Shown piece by piece: positions 10,061-21,240 of a DNA stretch of 64,000 nucleotides. The stretch spans positions 1 through 64,000 of the forward strand of contig JASJFT010000136.1 of assembly GCA_030770425.1 (NCBI GenBank), read 5' to 3'. This DNA comes from Darksidea phi (lineage: Eukaryota > Ascomycota > Dothideomycetes > Pleosporales > Lentitheciaceae). Under the pieces are notes generated by a model. It had not been told where the DNA came from. It did no database searches and worked only from the letters and a program-made list of their open reading frames with translations. The first letter of the stretch is position 1, and every line of letters begins with the position of its first letter. The position numbers and the translations under genes are program-made.

Positions 10061-12369
10061 AGGCCGCTTGGGGCAGTAAAACTTTGAATGATATGCATGA
10101 GCTGGCGAGGAAGAACTCGGTGGAGATGGTGGAGGGATGGAGTGACATTAGACGGGCTGTAGTGGTGAGTGACTGAGAGCTGTGCCTTCTGCAGAGCGAG
10201 GCTGCCAGTAGCGCTACTGAATCCGTGTCTGATGTTTAGAGCCGACCTTAACCTTCCGAGATCATTCGAGTCTATCACAGTATATCCATTATCTATTGTC
10301 AAATAGGCTCCAGGTTAATCTTTTGCTTGTCGCAATACAGACTATCTTACTACGAATATGTTGAACGACTTCCGAGCGCGTGACCCTCAAACGGTAATCA
10401 AAGTACTAGCGGTCACTTGCTACAAGAGCATTGAGAATTGGATTATCTATCGGTAAAGTATATCAAGATGGGCCACTAGAAAAGGTCAGGCCTTCTTCTA
10501 CCGATAATTTCCGTAGTCATGTCGGCAAGGCCCGGGACGCAATGTCAACGAACGTGTTTACGGAACCGGGAGGGAAATAGCATATCTCAAAACCTTGTCC
10601 TCCCAAGGCTCGTTCATGGGTGTGAATGAAGTTCTAAAGAAGTTAATTTAGGCTGCGTAGTACAATGAAGAAGAGCGAGAGTCAACCTACAAGTGATGTT
10701 GAGCAAGTCATAGTCTCTTGCAAAGCCTATGCCCGATCCTACCCTTCGAGTTTTCATAGCTGCAGTCACTATAGTGCGTGTCCAATTTTTAGTATACCTC
10801 TTCGCCAGTGCACTCACCTTCTGCAGGTACAAGAGAGTCGCGTCATTCATAGAGGATTGGTGATACCACTCCCGTCAGTTCTTGCGACGGGGAAGGGAAA
10901 TGGACAATGACCATGGAACCAGGTGAGGGTAGTGAATTGCATGCGAGGCTTCTCATCTCAGCAACGGAACTATATGGCGCCGGAAAGTAAGCGGTTCGAC
11001 CACGACTAAAGTGGAATAGAGGTCGGACGGATGTCCCTAAATACTTGCCTATAGTGTCCAGGCGATTTGAGATTCAATTCCAGCAATTCCGTTGATGAAT
11101 ATATCCGCGTGGGGGAGACTACTGCCCTACGATTCAAAGCGGGATCTAGACTTCTGTTGCCTGGGACTGGTGCCTTGGAGTTGGTAGAGGGAGCTCCGAC
11201 GCTAGATCGAAGAACCACGGAGAGGCAAAATTGTGTGCTAGATCGTATGCTCAATCGGAGTGAGCAAACATTGGGTAGTTATGTGGGTTTATCGTCTAGA
11301 TCGTGTCCTTGCGAGAAACGGTCCGGCGATATGTAGTCATGTCTATCCACGCCAAAGGGGCTTCGCAAGCGTTGTTCCCAAAGCTGGCTCTCTAGAGTCA
11401 GCTGAAGGTGTAATGAGAATGTTCGCAGGGACGTGGTAAGTAGCGGCTTGTCTTTGCAGCACCTCTGAAACAGGCCAACTTCCAAACATTGCTCTACGTC
11501 AGAGCAGCTCGTCTCTCTCCAAGCTCATCCAAGGCATCGCCAACCGATTTGCGACGCTTATCTGCACCAAGAACCCGCAAGCAATCGGTGTCTAGTCCGC
11601 GTAGTGAGGCGAAACGATGGCGATAGACGAGTGAGCTCCAACCCACGGAAATACGCTGATGCGGGGGTCCTTGCTGTGTTCTCGCCATCTGCACCGAAAA
11701 CTACGTCGGCTCCCCGACAGCTGTTATTGTTACTGTGGTCCAGGCGTGCACGTATTGTGGGTATGTGCGGGTCGTTTATCAAAGAGTGGCAATGGTGAGC
11801 GCTCAAAGGCTGATGTCGACGCCTGTTAACAACGTCCGGATATATAAGCAGGCCCGTGTGACTCAGTGCTCGTCTGAAAGACGGTGCCCGATAAGCCAGA
11901 TGAGCGTCATCGAAGGCTTTTAGGCCTGTCCAGACAATGTCGTGTCGCAATCATGACCCGCAGGTGACCGAGCGTCGCTGGATCCAAGACCCAACGCGCT
12001 GGAATGGTGAATCTCTAGAAACAGTTGTTGAGCTACAGGAAAACAAAGTGACCAACGCGTATTCGATGACTTGGTAGAAATAGCCATTAGCACAACTGTG
12101 GATGGACCAAACACGTATGAACAACACGAGTACTGCCATGGAGGCTGGCATGATGAGGAAGCGAGCCTTGGATCAGTACCGGCAGAAGGCGCATAGGGAG
12201 GAGGGGGCAGGTACATAGGCATTGCGTTAGACGTTTTCCGCAAGTAACAAATGGCTGCGAGCTATCTTCAGATCTTTCTAGCGGCGGTGGCTGCATTCTC
12301 TGCGAGCCGGGCATTGACGACGGGCCCTAGCTCCGAAGCCGCGCGAACGCCGAGATCGGGACGATGCGG
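10061..12369. other. Gene-free region upstream of hapX
   Basis: About 2.3 kb without a gene I can support. Several minus-strand frames of 60-130 codons exist (for example 11558-11950) but lack recognisable motifs and lie among overlapping frames on both strands. The upstream part may contain the lost N-lobe of the APH pseudogene; the last few hundred bases should include the hapX promoter. Confidence 0.4.
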
Positions 12370-12392
12370 ATCTGATAATCTTCATCTGATAA
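12370..12392 (+). promoter_or_regulatory. Tandem SreA-type GATA sites before hapX
   Basis: ATCTGATAA occurs twice, at 12370-12378 and 12384-12392, 14 bp apart and 38-60 bp before the hapX ATG. ATCWGATAA is the known target of the fungal iron-responsive GATA repressor (SreA/SRE/Fep1 type), which represses hapX when iron is plentiful. The match, doubling and position support direct repression here; occupancy is an inference. Confidence 0.8.
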
Positions 12393-12429
12393 CAGCCCTG
12401 CGCACTTCTTCGTCCCTCATCACCACACC

Positions 12430-14342
12430 ATGTCCCATGACGACCTTGCCCCTCTGTCTACCAAGAGCCACAGGTACGGCAATGCTACGCCCTCGGAAAC
12501 CCCGTCCCCAACAACAGAGGTCCCGGTGAATCTGCTCTCGCGCCGCCCCTCCAGCTCCCGCCGTAAGTCCCTGCGTCCAACCGCTGCGTCTTGCTTCGGC
12601 TATCCACATGCTGCACCGCAGTTCACCCAACGTTGGGAACCCGCATCCACTGTGACACGGCCTACCAACACCCACGCTCCCGTGCATTCCTCATATTCAC
12701 ACCGTGCTCGCACGTCGGCTGGCAAACATGTCCCCCGCATCGCTGATCCGCGCTAACCACGCCAGATATCGTGCCCACGCCGCTCTCCACCTCCAGTCTG
12801 ACCCCCAAGGTTGCCATTGCTACGGCGGCCTCATCGCCCAGCGACGCCACCGCCCACCCCTCGCCGGTGGGAGGCGGCCCCACAAGCACGAGCTATGTGG
12901 TCCCGCCGCGGCCGAAGCCCGGACGGAAGCCCGCGACGGATGAGCCCGCCTCGAAGCGCAAGGCACAGAACCGCGAGTCTCAGCGTGCCTTCCGGGCGAG
13001 GAAAGCCGCCAAGCTCAACGAAATGCAGGCACAAGTAGAGACTACAGAGTCGAAGCATAGGGACGAGATGAACCAGAAGATCGCGGAGCTGCACGAGAGG
13101 GACCTGCGCATCAAGGAGCTTGAGGGCTTGGTGACCCAAGCGAGGGAGGCAGAGAAGAGGGCTGCACAGGAGCGTGACTTCTGGAAGGAGCGCTCCGCGC
13201 AGGACCAGGCCCAGCTTCAGATGTTCGAGCAACGGCTGAAAGACCAGAACTACCCTCTCAATGTCTTTGGTGAAAAACAAGCCGTCTTCTTCCAGGCTCA
13301 GCTCCCCGGCTCCCGTCAAGACTCCCCGACGCGTGGCTCCGTTGCTTCATTTACCGGTTACAACACCCCCACCGTCATGGACATCGGCTGCGGCAACTGC
13401 AAGGCTGACGGGGAATGTGCGTGTATTGCCGAGCTTGCCAAAGCGCCGTCCATCAATCCCTTCATGGCTGCTGTCCCCCTCATACGCGCACCCGCCCGCT
13501 CTTCTGTTTCGCCTATGAAAGGCATCCCGGTCCAAGCGATTGACATATTCGCCGACCGCGAAATTGATTTCACCGCCCAGTTCGCCTCTAAGCGCTCTCG
13601 GCATGTGCAACGCCCTTCCATCGCGTTTATGACTGAAGCGCAAGAAACTGAGTCTAAATGCGGTTTTTGCACTGATGAGTCGAACTGCCTATGTAGAGAC
13701 GAGTCCCTGCGGTATCAAGACTTGCAGCGGGCTCCCGATAATGTCGTTACAACATCGCCTGTGGCTAAGCGATCGAGCAACAACGCTGCCGCAAGCGGGC
13801 CCGGTAGCTGTGCAGACTGCCAGTCTAACCCGCAGCAGAGGGCCTGGTGTCAAAGGGTAGCCCAGTTGAGGAGCTCCAGTAACGATTTCCTTCCCTCGCC
13901 AACATCGCGCACTTCGAGCTTCGGCAGCGCACTAGAGCCTATGGAACCCCGGATCACCGATGCCTCAACGCCTTATCTAGCCAAGTCATCCATTGGCTGC
14001 AGCGAGGCATTCAAGCTATTCGAAGGTCGTGTTCCCATGGATCAAGATAAAATGGACTGGATTGGCAACCTGAAGCCGGTGTCACAGGACAGAAGAGATA
14101 CGCTCATGCAGCCCTCTAGGCAGTACAGCGCTCTGGAGCTCGACACCGCCGGCGTTATCGCAACACTCGGGAGTACTATGCAACCGATCCAGCCTCGTGC
14201 GTCTGACGGTGAGAATGTGGGCATTGTTCGTATTGCGCAGCAATATCAAAGAACCACGCAATCTCCTCAGGCAGATAATGGCCCTCCGCTCCCCATACCC
14301 CCCCTTGTCAATGGCATTACCGCTCCTACGGACTGGCCGTAG
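12430..14342 (+). CDS. hapX: HapX, bZIP iron-homeostasis regulator
   Basis: Two exons, 12430-12562 and 12766-14342, join across a 203-nt intron (GTAAGT...CCAG) to give 569 residues. Residues 87-103 carry the Hap4-like motif VVPPRPKPGRKPATD that binds the CCAAT-binding complex. It is followed at about 107-126 by the bZIP basic region KRKAQNRESQRAFRARK and a coiled coil to about 205. Cysteine-rich regions follow: CGNCKADGECAC (~253), CGFCTDESNCLC (~343) and CADCQSNPQQRAWC (~393). In Aspergillus and Fusarium, HapX with the CCAAT complex represses iron-consuming genes in iron starvation and activates iron storage in excess, sensing iron through these cysteines. The downstream part is fully supported; the first 45 residues depend on the chosen start and intron. 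Confidence 0.92.
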
Positions 14343-14607
14343 TGAATACACCCCTTCACCTAAGCGGCGTGTTATCTCTGTACGATAGAAAACTCTGGCA
14401 GATGCATGGCATGAGACATGGTTCATGGTGTGGCGGCCCTCACGACCTTGTTTTACCGGCGTTTTTTGCGATTTTCTTTTTAGGCGAGTAATATCCAGTC
14501 AAAAGCATTTCTTGTGAATAGCCATTTTTATGCTGTACATAACGCAGTTAGGTATCTACCAATGATAGCTTAATGAACTACACATAATGAAAAATATTCA
14601 TCACAGG

Positions 14608-14991
14608 CTATCCTCGCACTCCTACATACTCCAACACGTCAATGTCCGTTCTCTGCGTCAATTTCTTCACACCAGCTGACAACTCCGTCGGAAGCCCAGA
14701 CCGGTCGAAACACCGGACCCTTCCGTTCGCCAGCCATGGCTGCGCACCACGTAACCCGCCACCAGCGCCGCGGCTTTCCGCAATCACTATTCGCCTAGTG
14801 AGAGCAGTGTACCGTAGGTGGAACGAACAAGCGGGACATTGGCGGGAGATGCTTCGGAGATGGCGTGAGGATCAGGCCATTTTTGGTGCGGCGGGGTTGC
14901 AAAGGCCCGGGCGATGTCGGCGTTATCTAATCTGATAAGATTTGCTAGGGCTACTGCGGGTTAGGGTGGTGTCGGTGAGGTCGCAGAAGAA
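14608..14991 (-). pseudogene. Frameshifted gene remnant, family not recognised
   Basis: On the minus strand three consecutive protein-like segments lie in different frames: MFFCDLTDTTLTR, then AVALANLIRLDNADIARAFA continuing through PDPHAISEASPANVPLVRST, then RIVIAESRGAGGGLRGAQPW continuing to DIDVLEYVGVRG and a stop at 14608. Each junction needs a one- or two-base shift; an intron at the second would be only 18 nt, which is too short. At the first, a CCCTAACCCGCAG acceptor-like string leaves an intron possible. The segments read as one conserved domain of about 120 residues, but I cannot name it. Upstream sequence to about 15165 may hold further decayed pieces. Confidence 0.5.
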
Positions 14992-16524
14992 CATCGGCCT
15001 AATATATATGTAAAACAAATCAGTTGAGAGTTCTTTATCACGGCCAGTTGAAGGTTCTTTTGTGATTCTTACGCAACCTCTCCATTGCCGTGGCCTTACT
15101 TCAATGACGACTTTCCTTGCCCGTGCTTGACAGTCCATCGTAGCGGGAGAGCGAGGCGTGATCATGCAGAGGCGTCTTTCACAGAGGAGATTAGTAGGTA
15201 AATGATCTGCACATATGATGAAGTCTGCAATCCGATGGTTTGACGGTATGAAGGCTCTAGACTATGATGGCGCTCATCTTGTGCAATCCTTACTAGTCCT
15301 CACGACTTGGCCTATCTTTCTAAGCGGGCTTAGATTGTCTCATTCAAAGTTCGGAAGATCAAGCACGAAACATTTACATGTGCAATTATATCGGTCGTTG
15401 GATAGATCAAGAGTAGAAAAGGCGAAACAAGCATGGAAGTAGTACTGGCGAACTATCTAAATATTGCTAACTACACTAGTAAGCAGAAGAGTTGCCTAAA
15501 CACTAGGCGCGCTGCTATCACGCATAGACAAGCTAGAAAAACTGGCAGGATCAATCGAACTGGTGTCTCCACGGTGGCCATGACAGCCCAAAATTGTCGT
15601 TTCAGCGAACGACGGCGTATGCATGAGAGCGAGGTGGTCGAGGGCGGACGGGGCGTGGAGGTCTACGTTCTGGGGGCATCCCAAAAAGCTGATTGGAATT
15701 TTTCATGGCTTCAGTCAGTAGGTGGTATTGTGAAGGTAAAAGTTTCGTTAAGTTGGGAATTAACAAGGTCCGAGGTGGGAATTTATACGTTAGGTATAAA
15801 ACGTGCCCGTGGCGAGAGACGCAGATGGTGACTCATCTCTCTCGCTACAGTGCAGAAGCGGTTGTCGTGGTCACTAGGACACGGATGTTGTGATCAACGT
15901 GTAAATCGCGACGTTGACTGACGTGTATTTCTTCATGCGTGACGTATACGCAAGTAGCATTTTGGCCTGTGGATAGAGAAGGGATAGAGAGTTGATGCGG
16001 AAGATGAAACGCATCGTACGGCATGCTTCACAGGAATGGGAAGTCCGCTGGCATGGTTATTCAATGTAGCAATGAGGCGTACTAATAGAATTTGTGACGT
16101 GTTTTCCACGTAGTAAGTTAGTGGACTCAGAGCCCCTTCTATCATATTTTCCAGTTATAAAGGCGATGAAAGGATCAGATGGAGCAAAGAGACGAAATAT
16201 GTAAAATGGCCGGCAAGGTCGATGGAATCGTGTCTGCATTCGCGTTTGCTCAAATCGTATGATACACGTTTTGAAAGCAGCTATTGGTCACGCACCCTAC
16301 AATCACTGATCACATTACCGTTCGCGGTTAGCGTCTCATGTATCTTCTGAATTCATCATCTCACAATATCGCGAATCTAAACTCGCCGAGTTACGCACTA
16401 ATAAGTTTGATTGGTCTGCCGTTGAGTTCCTGAAATGAGCCGTGGGACTGGCTGTACATTGCAAGTGTAGGGAAAAGGATACGAATCTTTCTCCCATCAC
16501 TAGAGAAGACTTTCATTATTCCAC
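14992..16524. other. Gene-free region
   Basis: No supported gene. A 132-codon plus-strand frame at 15433-15831 has no recognisable motif and a composition not clearly coding. The right end is the 3' flank of the minus-strand J-domain gene. Confidence 0.4.
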
Positions 16525-17943
16525 TCAACGTTTCTTCTTTTTCGAAGATTGTCTCCAATTTGTCCCCGATTTGTCCTTGAATTTTCCACTCTCTCCGCTT
16601 TGATTAGTCGACATCTCATCATTATCACTTTCAGCGTTGTGCCTGGCAAGCGCCCAGCTCGATATATTCTCTCTCTCTCCTCGCTCCCGATTCTTTATGA
16701 GATGCTCGTTGATGGTGTAATCATCCGTGCAACCGTACTTATCGTAAACGGCCCTCTTTTCCGGATTACCCAGGATAGCCCACGCGCGGTTGATGTCAGC
16801 AGCCTTGTTAGAAGCATTTTCTTTCTCCTCCTCAGCCTTGGTCATTTGCCTGTCCGGGTGGTGTTCTGTCATCAGCCTTCTGTAAGTGTTTTTGAGATTT
16901 TCGGCTGACGCATTGCAAGGCTCGTTAAAGACTTTGTACGGGTCAAATTTGGTAGGTTTCTCTGGTGGTGGGGTTCTGGCTCGTTGCTTTCCAGACTTTG
17001 TCGAAGTTGTTGCAAAGATGTCGCGGTCCTGAGATGAGGAGCGTTGGGGAGGCGTGCTTGGCCGTGGTGAAGATCGACGTGAGCCGTGGTGCGAGGAGTC
17101 CTTCTTCGGAATAGGGGATCGATGGTATCCACTAGATCGTGAGGACCTGTTATCACGGTCATGATCCCTATTTCTATCGTCATCTTTACCGTGGCGACCA
17201 GCTCTACTTTTGCCATCCATTGAGCGAGACCTATCATGCCTGTATAAGGATCTATGATTCGCATCGCGGCTTCGGGAACGCTTCAATTGGCGGGAAGAAG
17301 ATCGATTTCTGTGTCGGGGGCGGTCTCGAGAAGAGTCGCGGTTTCGATCTCGAGATCGATCTCTAGAAGAGTCCTGATGGCCATGACGAGAGCGGTCTCT
17401 GGAACGGTCTCTGGAATGATCGCGGCGCCCGTGTCCTGAGGAGTGCCTGCTCTTGCGATCTCTACGACCGTTTCCATGGCCATCACGGTCATTGTGTCTA
17501 TCACGACCCCTTCCGCTACCAGAATTTGCGTACTCGTACATCAGATATCCTCCGCCTCTACGTGGCTGATCATCCTCGCAATACACGTCTATCTCATCAA
17601 CATAATTTGTGACGTGCACCGTCTCGCCCCAATCAATCCACCCCCTATTTCCGATCAGTATGTTCATCCGCTCATAGTACGAGTAATCCAAGCTTTGGAG
17701 CAGTTCGTGAATTCTCCTCATTGTGGTTTCCATTGCATGCAAGAACGCTGCCTCGAAGCCAACAGGTGGATACGGCCTCGAGTTCCAATCCCTGCGTAGA
17801 GCTTGGTCGATTTGGTGAGCGAATTCATAGAGGTCTGCTGGAGTTCCATAGCGTCTCAAAATGCGGGTGGGAATAGGATGGGAAACTTCGAATGGTCTAG
17901 GCACACCACCTCGATAAGGATGTCGATACAACGGATGTTTCAT
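16525..17943 (-). CDS. J-domain protein with arginine/serine-rich middle
   Basis: An intronless gene for 472 residues. Residues 1-135 form an unknown globular domain. Residues about 141-330 are a long RS/RD/RH-rich, disordered segment (SRDRSRDRSRHGHQD). Residues about 333-404 form a J-domain with the invariant HPD at 362-364 (EHHPDRQ) and the terminal helix AVYDKYG. A basic tail KKKKR closes the protein. The HPD loop predicts stimulation of an Hsp70 ATPase, and the RS stretch suggests nuclear or spliceosome-linked location as in SR proteins. The J-domain lies C-terminal, not at the usual N-terminal position. The upstream gene on the same strand (18811-19359) has a related N-terminal domain and RS tail without a J-domain, so the pair looks like a local duplication. 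Confidence 0.8.
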   Translation of the reverse strand: MKHPLYRHPYRGGVPRPFEVSHPIPTRILRRYGTPADLYEFAHQIDQALRRDWNSRPYPPVGFEAAFLHAMETTMRRIHELLQSLDYSYYERMNILIGNRGWIDWGETVHVTNYVDEIDVYCEDDQPRRGGGYLMYEYANSGSGRGRDRHNDRDGHGNGRRDRKSRHSSGHGRRDHSRDRSRDRSRHGHQDSSRDRSRDRNRDSSRDRPRHRNRSSSRQLKRSRSRDANHRSLYRHDRSRSMDGKSRAGRHGKDDDRNRDHDRDNRSSRSSGYHRSPIPKKDSSHHGSRRSSPRPSTPPQRSSSQDRDIFATTSTKSGKQRARTPPPEKPTKFDPYKVFNEPCNASAENLKNTYRRLMTEHHPDRQMTKAEEEKENASNKAADINRAWAILGNPEKRAVYDKYGCTDDYTINEHLIKNRERGERENISSWALARHNAESDNDEMSTNQSGESGKFKDKSGTNWRQSSKKKKR

Positions 17944-18810
17944 AACGCTGCGGAAAAGCTCAGTTGTAGTCCGGTTGATGTGTTCGAATGCGAAAGAGCG
18001 CTTTGCTTGGATGCCTTCTCGATCTTTTGGGAAGAGTATCCGAAAAAGCAGAATGTGGATCTTATGAGAAGCAGGGTTGATGGGGCCGCGAGTCTTATAG
18101 CAATACCTGGTAGTTAAACGTCACCAATAGCTCGGCCTTGGAGAGTCCCTGAAGCGGCAAAACATTGACATTGAAGGCTGCGAGGTGGCGTATTTGACAA
18201 CGAAGCAGTGCGGGATAAAACGCATTGTGGTGTAGACGACTTCACAGAAGCATCAAGGGTTTGCGCTTGTAATTCCATTCTTAAGTCACAGAAGCAGCAT
18301 AGTGAAGAGACGCTGAGGACATCGTTTTCCAGGGTCTAAGAAGGTTGCGCCTGCGTGCTGGTGGCGAGCATGAGCCAATACAGAAGCGTTATGTCACGCG
18401 TGGGGAGAGAACCCTTCAAAATACTTATTTTAGACACTCTCTCCGACGCTCGCGTACCTCTCAAAGCTCTTAGCCTAGGCCTACTATACGTTTTTTCAGG
18501 ACAATGATGATATAGCGAGGCGGCAATCACAACACCTTTGCCAATTACAATGTCATGAAGCTCATACAAGGGATGCTAAGAAGCAATTCATTAATGTATA
18601 TTGAATCTTTAATAAAAAACAAAGGCTAGCTTAGATCACGACTACATTTCCGTCACCGACATGACTCTAAGCTAAAAGCCACCCTACAGCTATACATACA
18701 TGCCGGCCGCGCGATACTTGTACACAGAGGACATCCATATTCCCGTGTTACTCGTCCATCCCAAGATGAGCAAACCAACATCTGATGATGGAGAGGAGAT
18801 TCACGGTTCA
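17944..18810. other. Spacer between the two RS-tail paralogs
   Basis: It should hold the promoter of the J-domain gene and the 3' end of its upstream paralog. No gene is seen. Confidence 0.4.
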
Positions 18811-19359
18811 CTAATTCTTGTTGGATCGGCTGCGCGAACGACGGTGCCTACTCCTCGACCTTTCCTTCTTTTCAGATCGATCGCGAGAACGAGAACGGCA
18901 GCTATCGCGATCCCTGCTATCGTTCCTGTGCGAACGATCCTGGCTACGCGAACGCGTCCTACTGCGCCTCCGATCCTCGATGGCCCTCCGATCGCTCCTT
19001 CCACCACCCTCAATCCTCGAATGATCTCTCCCACTTTGGCCACCGCCACTCTCATCAACCAGTCGGCCATTCACGTAAGTGTTTACACGGCGTTCTACAC
19101 GGTGCTCCACGTGAACGGGAGGACGCCGACCCACTACTATACGCGGCACGAACGCGCGCCCAAGAATGATATCAATGCGTTGTAACGTACGCTCCATATC
19201 GGCGGCGTGATTATATCCAGTGCAGGAATTGTCCAAGCATTCACAGATGGCGTCATAGAAGTTGGCCAGCTCGAAAGGGTGCCTGGTTTGGAGTCTCCAG
19301 GCTGGCACGGGGTGGTATTCGTCGCAAGCGAGGAAACCGGAGCCCCAGTGGAATGGCAT
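18811..19359 (-). CDS. RS-tail protein, paralog of the J-domain protein
   Basis: An intronless 182-residue frame. Residues 1-105 align by eye with residues 21-115 of the J-domain protein: HPVPAWRL against HPIPTRIL, ADMERTLQRIDIIL against HAMETTMRRIHELL, and VERRVNTYVNG against ETVHVTNYVDE. Residues about 108-182 are a dense RS/RD tail ending SRSRSNKN. The J-domain is missing: the protein stops where it would follow. Either this is the short ancestor or the J-domain was lost or gained after duplication. A nuclear, RNA-related role is suggested only by the RS tail. Confidence 0.7.
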   Translation of the reverse strand: MPFHWGSGFLACDEYHPVPAWRLQTRHPFELANFYDAICECLDNSCTGYNHAADMERTLQRIDIILGRAFVPRIVVGRRPPVHVEHRVERRVNTYVNGRLVDESGGGQSGRDHSRIEGGGRSDRRAIEDRRRSRTRSRSQDRSHRNDSRDRDSCRSRSRDRSEKKERSRSRHRRSRSRSNKN

Positions 19360-21240
19360 GATTATGGTAGTCTATAATATATTTGTGTTATTGCCGATGA
19401 ATCGATGGGTGATGTGTTGTGTTGTTGTGTGTGCTTCCTAGGAGCGCTTAGAGTTTGGAAATGAGACTTAAAGGTTTGTGTCAAACTCTTTGGGTGCTTG
19501 ATAGAAGTTTTCGAGAATTCAGTAGTTATGGCTTTGAAAAACAAAGATTTGTAGTGCCGATGCCCTCTCTTATAGCAGTGTATCGACACACAATCGATTG
19601 TCAACATTCACCTTTCTACATTACGCTGTCATGTCAATGATGAGATACACGACAACAATTCTCATAAAATAGTCCGCAGATTTGGGGATTGAAAATCCGG
19701 AAGAGTGACGCAACGTCAGCATGCGAAGAGAACTTGTCTAGGGTGAATATTGAAGTGGGCATTAATAGCTGTACATCGCGCGAGCCGCCATTTCTTCAAG
19801 AAGCATCATATACGTTTTATATCCAAGTCAGAGCGCCGAACTCAGCTAGCGCTTCAAGCATAGCAAGCGGAGATACTACTGGGTGTGAAACATGAGCATT
19901 TTTGAATTCATCTCTACATACTGGGCCGAAAGCTGCCCTGGGAGCAATTCTCTCACTTCTCCGACACCGCTCGTTGCATATGTGCAATCAGAGTGTCATG
20001 TCGATGAGGCTGCCGCGACTGTAGCAAGTAAAAATCGCCTGATGATTGAGAATGCGAGTGGCTTGTAGCTCATGGCTCCGATGCAATCATAAGCTGTCGC
20101 TTTAGCGCTTGCTAGTTATCAAATGACGGCGCAAATTGACTAGTAAATACTTTTAGACTGAGAATATAAAGAAACGCTTCCGATCGACAGTACAGCTCTA
20201 CAGCTCTATATCGTGTATAAGATGTGGGTGTAGCACTTCTACTGCGCACAAACTTGTAATGTGTTTCCTGCGGACCTTACAAAAGAGACTCATACAGTGA
20301 AAATACAGACAAATACAGAAACGCTTCGTCTTAGTCCGGAGGTTAAAGAGAGGATGACTCTCACAAAAGGTCCTGAGGCTCGTTTATATATAATTGTTAC
20401 CTAGTAATGCCCTCTAAGTCGACTCAGAGTCAAAGTGGTTAAGCGTTAAGACTTTCTATACATTGTAGCTGCCCTTGATAATGACGAGTTCGAGTAAGTG
20501 TACACTTGAGTATAGGGTCTGTACACTGGAAAGCAACCTAGATTTCCCAAAGCGGAGACAGCAGTGGTTGCTTTTTGCAATTTTTATTTTCTTTGTTTTT
20601 ATCTTTTTGCACGGGTTGAGAGAGTTGGTAGGTAATAGGCAAGTTACTTCATTTTTTGGTGGTTGTGTACAAGGGCAATTGTAGAAGCATACCGAAAAGA
20701 CATCGCATGCGATTATCTATAAGTGCAAGAGGATTGGTGAGTACATGGACCAATGTTATTCTAATGTATGTATATGATGAGAGTGCGCTTGCTCGATGGG
20801 TCGGGTGTAGGTCTTGTAGGACAAATGCCATCACAAGGAAATGGGCGATGGCCGCTTGGTGTTGAGGTGGCTGACATGTGAAAGTCGCTGCTCCCCTGTC
20901 GTCGCGTCAACCATGGTGCGAAAAGCCGACAAGGCCAAACAACATCACCATGGATTCCCAACCGCTTCAAATTGGCACAGGCGATTCAGCAGCACCGAAT
21001 CGTGCCGAAGTTAGACTATCCAGGTGACGGTTATTCATTGCCGGGTAGCAGATGCTCACCGCCCGCCAGGAGTTTACCTCGGCTCCGCGGCATCTCCAAC
21101 GGCCTAACGCGACCTCCAACAGCTAGTCATCACTACACGACTGAGCTCCAAATGAAGCGATAGCTTTAAAGCTTTGGCTACTTACACATACCGTGTCTCC
21201 TTCTACATTTTGCGTGTCTTCGTTTGAACCGTCTGTCAAC
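19360..21240. other. Gene-free region with dispersed repeat copy 2
   Basis: It contains the upstream flank of the RS-tail gene, the repeat at 20181-20316, and AT-rich DNA at 20100-20420. A 69-codon frame at 20475-20684 contains one hydrophobic run (FAIFIFFVFIFL), but nothing else supports it as a gene. The last ~200 bp would be the nitronate monooxygenase promoter. Confidence 0.45.
20181..20316 (+). repeat. Dispersed repeat, copy 2, with 11-bp flanking direct repeats
   Basis: About 136 bp alignable over its full length with the minus-strand copy at 34305-34443 and over its right half with copy 1. Shared blocks include ATCGTGTATAAGATGTGGGT and TGCGGACCTT. The 11-mer AGAAACGCTTC occurs immediately before (20170-20180) and after (20317-20327), which looks like a target-site duplication from insertion. 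No terminal inverted repeat or coding frame is visible. Confidence 0.7.

Noticed and set aside
11558..11950. A 130-codon minus-strand frame
   Set aside because: No motif, no plausible start context, and it overlaps other open frames of similar quality on both strands.
12251..12529. Frame with a signal-peptide-like start (MAASYLQIFLAAVAAFSA) overlapping the hapX start
   Set aside because: After the first 20 residues the text is low-complexity and overlaps the hapX first exon in another frame. At most it is an overlapping upstream frame of the hapX mRNA.
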